NCBI RefSeq assembly: GCF_026011735.1
Contig: NZ_BRVN01000008.1
Coordinates: 1-64,000, forward strand
DNA: 64,000 bases
Direction: 5' to 3'
DNA from: Dietzia sp. NCCP-2495
Lineage (GTDB): Bacteria > Actinomycetota > Actinomycetes > Mycobacteriales > Mycobacteriaceae
Shown here: one piece after another, positions 59,061 through 64,000 of the stretch
How positions within the stretch are numbered: the first letter of the stretch is position 1
Layout of the letters: every line of letters begins with the position of its first letter
The notes under the pieces: generated by a model
Databases searched by the model: none
Told to the model about the DNA's origin: nothing
The model's input: the letters and a program-made list of their open reading frames with translations, nothing else
Position numbers and translations under genes: made by a program

Positions 59061-60067
59061 GGCATCAGCGCGGTGAAGGCCCAGTCGAGCACGTCCACCC
59101 CGCCCTCGTCGGCATCGTCGACGCGATGGGCGCGGACCCGGGAACGGACCTCGAGTGCGGTACCGCCCCCGTCGAGTGGGGTGGCCTCGCCGATCTCGAC
59201 GGTGCTGGATAGGGTGTCGCCCTCGCGCACCGGTCCGGTGTGGTCGCACGAGTGCCAGCCGAGGACGGTGAGCATCGCCGGCAGTGCGCGGGTCGCCTGG
59301 GCGAGTGCGAGTCCGATGGTGTGGCCGCCGTAGACGAGTCGGTGACCGCCGGCGACGCGTCGGTCGTGGTGGGTCTCGGCGATATTGAGCGTGAGCCGGG
59401 CCAGCTCGGGGGCGTTGCTCACCACGTCGGCGCCGGGGCGGATCACGGTACCGGGGGCGGGGACCGGGTCGGCGGCGCCGGGCACGGCCGCGCGGTAGGC
59501 GGCGATGTCCCAGCCTGTCGGCGCGGCCCAGTGGCGTCCGGCGGCCACGCCGATGTCCGACAGGTCGTCGGCGTGGGGCACGGTGTCGGGGTCGGTGCCG
59601 GGGCCGAGCGGCAGCAAGGCGCAGCGGTGGAAGTCGAGCACCGTCCGGCCGTCCTGGTCGCTGGTGGTCATCCGCAGCGCGGCCAGTCCGGTGACGGGGC
59701 GGCCCGGGGTGACGCGGTTGCGCTTGAGCCCCACGACCTCGGTGCGGGTGATGAGGGTGTCGCCGATGCGGGGATGGTGGTGCAGGCGCAGTCCGCGATA
59801 GAACAGGTTGGCCTTGACATGGCGGGTGACCAGGGTCGACTGACCGATCGCGACATCCGTCACCAGCCCCGGGTGGGCGAGGGGGCCGCCGGTCACCGCC
59901 GCGGCGAGGTGCCGGTCGAGGGGGAGGCGGAGCCGGTCTCCGACGATGGACTGGTGGGCGACGGCGAGACCGTCGGTGAGGGTCACCGAGGGGGAGCGGT
60001 CGAAGACCTGCCCGCGGGTGAGATCCTCGAAGAAGGGGCCGGAAGGTGCGGCCGCATTGCTGCGCAT
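59057..60067 (-). CDS. double hot-dog MaoC-family hydratase
   Basis: Protein of 336 residues containing two MaoC-type hot-dog domains, like mesaconyl-CoA hydratases and the FAS1-type dehydratase domain proteins: N-terminal FFEDLTRGQVFDRSPSVTLTDGLAVAHQSIVGD, C-terminal GGHRLVYGGHTIGLALAQATRAL. The C-terminal half carries the hydratase-like HRLVYGGHT stretch. Hydration or dehydration of a branched or dicarboxylic acyl-CoA would fit the adjacent CoA-transferases, though the specific substrate is unknown. Its ATG is 4 bases from the GntR palindrome. Confidence 0.85.
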   Translation of the reverse strand: MRSNAAAPSGPFFEDLTRGQVFDRSPSVTLTDGLAVAHQSIVGDRLRLPLDRHLAAAVTGGPLAHPGLVTDVAIGQSTLVTRHVKANLFYRGLRLHHHPRIGDTLITRTEVVGLKRNRVTPGRPVTGLAALRMTTSDQDGRTVLDFHRCALLPLGPGTDPDTVPHADDLSDIGVAAGRHWAAPTGWDIAAYRAAVPGAADPVPAPGTVIRPGADVVSNAPELARLTLNIAETHHDRRVAGGHRLVYGGHTIGLALAQATRALPAMLTVLGWHSCDHTGPVREGDTLSSTVEIGEATPLDGGGTALEVRSRVRAHRVDDADEGGVDVLDWAFTALMP

Positions 60068-60070
60068 GAT

Positions 60071-60081
60071 TATAGACTATA
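60071..60081. promoter_or_regulatory. palindrome, probable GntR operator
   Basis: TATAGACTATA is a perfect 11-base palindrome in a GC-rich surrounding, directly upstream of the MaoC start and in the divergent gap before the ACAD gene. It is the natural site for the GntR protein encoded in the same operon. Confidence 0.55.
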
Positions 60082-60156
60082 GGTCACGTCCGGACGGTGG
60101 GTGCGAGAGTGCACCGCCGTGCCGGGCGACGAGGTTCCCACGAGGGTGACGACGAG

Positions 60157-61320
60157 GTGTGGCAGGTGCCCGGACACAGCGACGAAGAGACCTACCTGAT
60201 CGCCACGGTCCGGGAGTTCATCGACCGTGAGGTCAAGCCGTCCGTCCACGGGGTGGAGCACGCGAACACCTACCCCGAGAACTGGATCGAGCAGATGAAG
60301 CAGATCGGGATCTACGGCCTGGCCGTGCCCGAGGAGTACGGCGGCACGCCGGTGTCCATGCCCTGCTACGTCCGCGTGACAGAGGAGCTCGCACGGGGAT
60401 GGATGTCCCTGGCCGGCGCGATGGGCGGGCACACCGTGGTGTCCAAGCTGCTCTCCGAGTTCGGTACCGAGGACCAGAAGCGCGCGTACCTGCCGCGACT
60501 GGCCACGGGCGAGATGCGGGCGACGATGGCCCTCACCGAGCCCGGGGGCGGCTCGGACCTACAGGCCATGACCACCGTCGCCCGGCGGGACGGGGACGCG
60601 CTGGTGATCACCGGCGCCAAGACGTTCATCACCAACGCGCGGCGCTCGGGGCTGATCGCGTTGCTGTGCAAGACCGATCCTGCCGCCGAACCACGGCACC
60701 GGGGAATCTCGATCGTGTTGGTCGAACACGGACCCGGGCTCACCGTCTGCCGTGACCTGCCCAAGCTCGGCTACAAGGGGGTAGAGACCTGCGAGTTGTC
60801 CTTCGACGGGTACCGCACGCCCGCCTCGCAGATCGTCGGCGGTACGCCGGGGCAGGGCTTCGGACAGATGATGAAGGGACTGGAGACCGGCCGTATCCAG
60901 GTGGCCAGTCGCGCGCTGGGGGTGGCTGCGGCAGCACTGGAGGACTCGCTGGCCTACGCACAGTCCCGGGAGTCGTTCGGGCAACCGATCTGGAAGCACC
61001 AGGCCGTGGGGCACCACCTGGCGAACATGGCCACCAAGCTCACAGCGGCGCGGCAGCTCACGCTGTTCGCGGCCGAGAAGTACGACAGCGGCCAGCGCTG
61101 CGACATGGAGGCCGGAATGGCGAAACTGTTCGCCTCCGAGGTGGGGATGGAGGTCGCGCTGGACGCGGTCCGGATCCACGGCGGGTACGGCTACTCCACA
61201 GAATTCGACGTCGAACGTTACTTCCGCGACGCCCCACTGATGATCGTCGGCGAGGGCACCAACGAGATCCAACGCAACGTCATCGCCGCACAACTGGTGG
61301 CACGAGGAGGACTGGAATGA
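60157..61320 (+). CDS. acyl-CoA dehydrogenase
   Basis: ACAD of 387 residues from the GTG at 60157 (frame open from a GTG at 60097, but the earlier part is Arg-rich and unlike the family). Motifs: ALTEPGGGSDLQAMTTVA, GAKTFITNARRSG, VRIHGGYGYSTEFDVERYFRDAPLMIVGEGTNEIQ with the catalytic Glu. The start is uncertain because no strong ribosome site is present. Its stop overlaps the MaoC at 61317, so the ACAD, hydratase and thiolase genes form a complete beta-oxidation operon. Confidence 0.88.
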   Translation: MWQVPGHSDEETYLIATVREFIDREVKPSVHGVEHANTYPENWIEQMKQIGIYGLAVPEEYGGTPVSMPCYVRVTEELARGWMSLAGAMGGHTVVSKLLSEFGTEDQKRAYLPRLATGEMRATMALTEPGGGSDLQAMTTVARRDGDALVITGAKTFITNARRSGLIALLCKTDPAAEPRHRGISIVLVEHGPGLTVCRDLPKLGYKGVETCELSFDGYRTPASQIVGGTPGQGFGQMMKGLETGRIQVASRALGVAAAALEDSLAYAQSRESFGQPIWKHQAVGHHLANMATKLTAARQLTLFAAEKYDSGQRCDMEAGMAKLFASEVGMEVALDAVRIHGGYGYSTEFDVERYFRDAPLMIVGEGTNEIQRNVIAAQLVARGGLE

Positions 61321-61769
61321 CCGTGTTCGAGGGACTCGACCAGATCGAGGCCGCGATCGGGACCCACATCGGCTACAGCGAGTGGATGGAGATCACGCAG
61401 GAACGGGTGGACGCCTTCGCCGACGCCACCGGTGACCACCAGTGGATCCACGTCGACCCGGCGCGGGCCGCCGACGGGCCCTACGGGACGACCATCGCGC
61501 ACGGTTACCTCACCCTGTCCCTGCTGCCGGTGCTCGGCGCCGAGATCCTGGATATCCGCGGGTTCTCGATGATGATCAACTACGGACTCGAGAAGGTGCG
61601 CTTCCCGGCGGCCGTGCCCGTGGGCTCGCGGATCCGAGCAGGGATCGAACTCACCTCGCTGCAGCGCAAGGCCTCGGGGATCCAGCTCAACAGCGTGGTG
61701 ACCGTCGAGATCGAGGGCGGCGACCGGCCGGCGCTCGTCGCCGAGACCGTCCGGCTGATGGTGGAGTGA
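61317..61769 (+). CDS. MaoC-like (R)-enoyl-CoA hydratase
   Basis: Single hot-dog hydratase of 150 residues with the catalytic pattern VDAFADATGDHQWIHVD and TTIAHGYLTLSLLP, close to the gene at 41783. Overlap with the ACAD stop (ATGA) implies equal expression. It hydrates the enoyl-CoA made by that ACAD. The thiolase starts 4 bases after its stop. Confidence 0.93.
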   Translation: MTVFEGLDQIEAAIGTHIGYSEWMEITQERVDAFADATGDHQWIHVDPARAADGPYGTTIAHGYLTLSLLPVLGAEILDIRGFSMMINYGLEKVRFPAAVPVGSRIRAGIELTSLQRKASGIQLNSVVTVEIEGGDRPALVAETVRLMVE

Positions 61770-61773
61770 GCAG

Positions 61774-63030
61774 GTGACCCGAATCGACTCCCGCATGGCC
61801 GAGGCGCTGGCCGACGTGGTGGTGTGCGAACCCGTCCGGACCCCGGTCGGCCGCCGCCACGGCGCGTTCGCCCCGCTGCAGGCCTCGGACCTCGCCGCCG
61901 CCGCGATCCGGGGACTCGTCGAGCGCACCGGCCTCGGTCCGACCGACGTCGACGACGTGGTCCTGGGCCAGTGCTACCCCAACGGCGAGGCCCCGGCGAT
62001 CGGCCGGGTGGCCGCCCTCGACGCCGGCCTGGACATTGCCACCCCGGGGATCCAGATCGACCGCCGCTGCGGCTCGGGACTCCAGGCGGTGCTCACCGCG
62101 GCCATGCAGGTCGCTATTGGCGTCAGTGACGTGGTGATCGCTGGCGGCGCCGAGTCGATGTCGGGCAGCGAGTTCTACTCCCTGGGCCTGCGGGGCGGGG
62201 TCCGCGGCGACAGGGTCGAGTTCATCGACCGCATCGCCCGCGGGCGGGTCACCTCCGGCGGCAGGGACCACCCGGTCGAGGGCGGGATGCTCGAAACGGC
62301 CGAGAACCTGCGGGCCGAGTACGGCATCAGCCGGGCGGAGCAGGACGAGCTCGCCGCCGAGAGTCAGCGCCGCGCGATCTCGGCCCAGGACTCCGGGGTG
62401 TTCAGCGAGGAGATCGTGCCCGTGCAGGTCGACAGGGGACGGGGCGACGTCGTCGTCGTCGATACCGACGAGCACCCCCGCCGAGGTGTCACCGCCGACT
62501 CCCTCGCCGCCCTGCGACCCGTCCGGTCCCGCGTCGACCCGGCGGCCACGGTGACCGCCGGCAACGCCTCGGGGGAGAACGACGGCGCCGCGGTGTGTGT
62601 CGTGACGACACGACGGCGCGCCGGCGAGCTCGGCCTGCGGGCCTTCGTGCGTCTCCTCGAGTGGGCCGTTACCGGGGTCCACCCCGCGCGCATGGGGATC
62701 GGCCCCGTCCCCGCCACGGCGACGTTGCTGTCCGACCTCGACCTCCGCCTGGCCGACTTCGACCTCATCGAGCTCAACGAGGCCTTCGCCGCCCAGGTGC
62801 TGGCGTGCCTGCGCGAATGGGAAGCAGGGTCCGGCTTCACCGTCGCCGACCGCGAGCGGCTCAACGTGCACGGCTCCGGTATCTCGCTCGGCCACCCCGT
62901 AGGGGCCACCGGCGCGCGCATCCTCGCCACCATGTCCCGCGAGCTCGACCGACGCGGCGGCCGCTACGCGCTGGAGACCATGTGCCTCGGCGGGGGCCAG
63001 GGGCTGGCGGCGGCGTTCGAACGGGTCTGA
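61774..63030 (+). CDS. acetyl-CoA acyltransferase (thiolase)
   Basis: Thiolase of 418 residues with intact nucleophile [10 protein letters not shown] (Cys about 99), [20 protein letters not shown] and [10 protein letters not shown] (Cys about 404). Start GTG at 61774; an ATG at 61795 also exists. It completes the ACAD-MaoC-thiolase operon. No separate 3-hydroxyacyl-CoA dehydrogenase is within this operon; the SDR at 57534 is the nearest candidate. Confidence 0.93.
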   Translation: MTRIDSRMAEALADVVVCEPVRTPVGRRHGAFAPLQASDLAAAAIRGLVERTGLGPTDVDDVVLGQCYPNGEAPAIGRVAALDAGLDIATPGIQIDRRCGSGLQAVLTAAMQVAIGVSDVVIAGGAESMSGSEFYSLGLRGGVRGDRVEFIDRIARGRVTSGGRDHPVEGGMLETAENLRAEYGISRAEQDELAAESQRRAISAQDSGVFSEEIVPVQVDRGRGDVVVVDTDEHPRRGVTADSLAALRPVRSRVDPAATVTAGNASGENDGAAVCVVTTRRRAGELGLRAFVRLLEWAVTGVHPARMGIGPVPATATLLSDLDLRLADFDLIELNEAFAAQVLACLREWEAGSGFTVADRERLNVHGSGISLGHPVGATGARILATMSRELDRRGGRYALETMCLGGGQGLAAAFERV

Positions 63031-63110
63031 TTCACCTCGGTGCCGGGTGTTCACGACTTATTTACTCACAGTCATGTGATTCTCACCTCCGCGGCGTAGC
63101 GTCGCACCCA

Positions 63111-63209
63111 ACGGTCGGTGGGGAAGCCGACCGTCGGGAGGTCCCAGCCGATGATCGTCAGACGCGATCGGGAGGGGGCCGGCACCCGGCCCCGTCACCG
63201 CGAGGTGAC
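63111..63209 (+). other. structured leader of the phoH2 operon
   Basis: After a TAGCGT -10-like hexamer (63097-63102) there are three inverted repeats in 100 bases: ACGGTCGG/CCGACCGT (63111-63134), GGGGCCGG/CCGGCCCC (63175-63193) and GTCACC/GGTGAC (63194-63209). The first lies at the very 5-prime end of the predicted mRNA, just before the GGGAGG of the small ORF. I do not recognise a known riboswitch class. Confidence 0.45.
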
Positions 63210-63270
63210 CTGGTCCGACCGGTCCATCCCGAACCGCCCGCGGGTGCCGCGGGACAGGAGCGCACCGTGA
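63151..63270 (+). CDS. small ORF upstream of phoH2 (possible PhoAT-type antitoxin)
   Basis: ATG at 63151 with a good ribosome site GGGAGG (63136-63141) opens a 39-codon frame ([20 protein letters not shown]...), strongly basic and without hydrophobic core. Its TGA overlaps the phoH2 GTG (GTGA at 63267-63270), the same coupling seen across the window. In mycobacteria PhoH2 is reported to be preceded by a small antitoxin gene, phoAT. Position and overlap fit that role; the sequence alone does not prove it. Confidence 0.45.
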   Translation: MIVRRDREGAGTRPRHREVTWSDRSIPNRPRVPRDRSAP

Positions 63271-64000
63271 CCGACACCGTACGTACCTACGTCCTCGACA
63301 CCTCGGTTCTACTGTCCGACCCGTGGGCCGTCACCCGATTCGCCGAGCACCACGTTGTTCTGCCCATCGCCGTGATCGGGGAACTCGAGGACAAGCGTCA
63401 CCATCCCGAGCTCGGCTACTTCGCCCGGGAGGCGCTGCGCCTGTTGGAGGATCTGAGGCTGCGTCACGGTCGCCTCGACGGGGACCTGATCGTCACCGAG
63501 GTCGGGGGAACGCTGCGCGTCGAGCTCAACCACACCGATCAGTCCGTTCTGCCCTCCGGTTTCCGGAACACCGGGAACGACTCGCGGATCCTCGCGTGCG
63601 CGCTCAACCTGCGGGCGGAGGGAGCCGAGACCGTCCTGGTGTCCAAGGACATCCCGCTCCGCGTCAAGGCGGGCTCGGTGGGGCTTCCGGCCGACGAGTA
63701 CCACGCCCAGGACGTGGTGCTGACCGGCTACAACGGGGTCAGTGACCTGCCGGCCACCCAGGACCTCGTCGACGACCTGTTCTCCACCGGCAAGGTCAGC
63801 CCACTGGCGGCACGTGCTGCCGGACTCGATGCCGACACGCCCGTGCACTGCGGGATCCGCGTCCAGACCGAGTCGTCCTCCGCCCTAGCTCGGGTCACCG
63901 ACGACGGCGGGCTCAAGCTCGTGCGGGGCGACGTCGAGGTGTTCGGACTCCGCGGACGCTCAGCGGAGCAGCGGATCGCGATCGACTGCCTCCTCGACGA
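63267..64000 (+). CDS. phoH2: PhoH2: PIN-domain/PhoH-type ATPase (partial, runs off the window)
   Basis: The first 244 codons are present; no stop occurs before the window ends. The N-terminal PIN ribonuclease domain is clear: [49 protein letters not shown] and [13 protein letters not shown] supply the acidic active-site residues. The PhoH ATPase/helicase half should follow outside the window. PhoH2 proteins combine RNA helicase and RNase activity. It is core chromosome: in M. tuberculosis it lies two genes after glyA. Confidence 0.92.
   Translation, partial: MTDTVRTYVLDTSVLLSDPWAVTRFAEHHVVLPIAVIGELEDKRHHPELGYFAREALRLLEDLRLRHGRLDGDLIVTEVGGTLRVELNHTDQSVLPSGFRNTGNDSRILACALNLRAEGAETVLVSKDIPLRVKAGSVGLPADEYHAQDVVLTGYNGVSDLPATQDLVDDLFSTGKVSPLAARAAGLDADTPVHCGIRVQTESSSALARVTDDGGLKLVRGDVEVFGLRGRSAEQRIAIDCLLD

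Overview
The window looks like a high-GC actinobacterium of the order Mycobacteriales (Dietzia, Gordonia or Rhodococcus type). Evidence: strong G/C third-position bias, GTG starts, GTGA/ATGA gene overlaps, and the core pair coaA (10428-11360, minus) / glyA (11505-12809, plus) with phoH2 starting at 63267. In Mycobacterium tuberculosis the order is coaA-glyA-desA2-phoH2. Here about 50 kb of catabolic genes lie between glyA and phoH2, and more lie on the other side of coaA. No rRNA, tRNA, transposase, integrase or CRISPR array was seen.

Layout. (1) 29-7736: two cytochromes P450, a [3Fe-4S] ferredoxin, a phthalate-dioxygenase-reductase-like reductase, an aldehyde dehydrogenase and small SnoaL/EthD-like proteins. 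(2) 7947-12809: a YtrA-type GntR/ABC module, then coaA and glyA. (3) 12920-42244: SnoaL proteins, acyl-CoA dehydrogenases (ACADs), nitroreductase, MFS exporter, FAD dehydrogenase, OYE-like reductase, alcohol dehydrogenases, SDRs, an ABC importer with two tandem solute-binding lipoproteins, crotonase, DUF35 plus thiolase-like (Ltp2-type) pair, phosphotransferase plus ACAD pair, acyl-CoA ligase, TetR regulator, EthD, MBL hydrolase and MaoC hydratase. (4) 42336-52024: a nonsense-riddled nitroreductase pseudogene, a LysR-effector-domain protein, and a second TetR-headed cluster (ligase, MHS transporter, phosphotransferase, SDR, ACAD, thiolase). (5) 52127-63030: alcohol dehydrogenase, broken ACAD, two CaiB/BaiF CoA-transferases, ACADs, SDR, GntR, MaoC proteins and thiolase. 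(6) a short ORF and the start of phoH2.

Main observation: regions 1 and 3 share one operator-like sequence, consensus TGAATYGAACTNRGTTCA, in 13 copies between 559 and 42290. Nearly all copies begin a few bases downstream of a recognisable -10 hexamer, so they should cover the transcription start. One copy precedes the TetR gene at 38741, the best candidate repressor. I saw none of these sites after 42.3 kb, where other regulators and operators take over.

Inferred biology: the P450 system hydroxylates a hydrophobic, probably alicyclic (terpenoid- or steroid-like) compound; the aldehyde dehydrogenase makes an acid; ligases make the CoA ester; ring ketones are handled by the FAD dehydrogenase and OYE-like enzymes; side chains or ring-opened acids are shortened by ACAD/hydratase/aldolase or thiolase steps. 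Two phosphotransferase-ACAD-SDR modules resemble the 4-hydroxyacyl-CoA route (LvaA/LvaC, ACAD10/11), suggesting 4-hydroxyacyl-CoA intermediates. The actual substrate cannot be read from the sequence.
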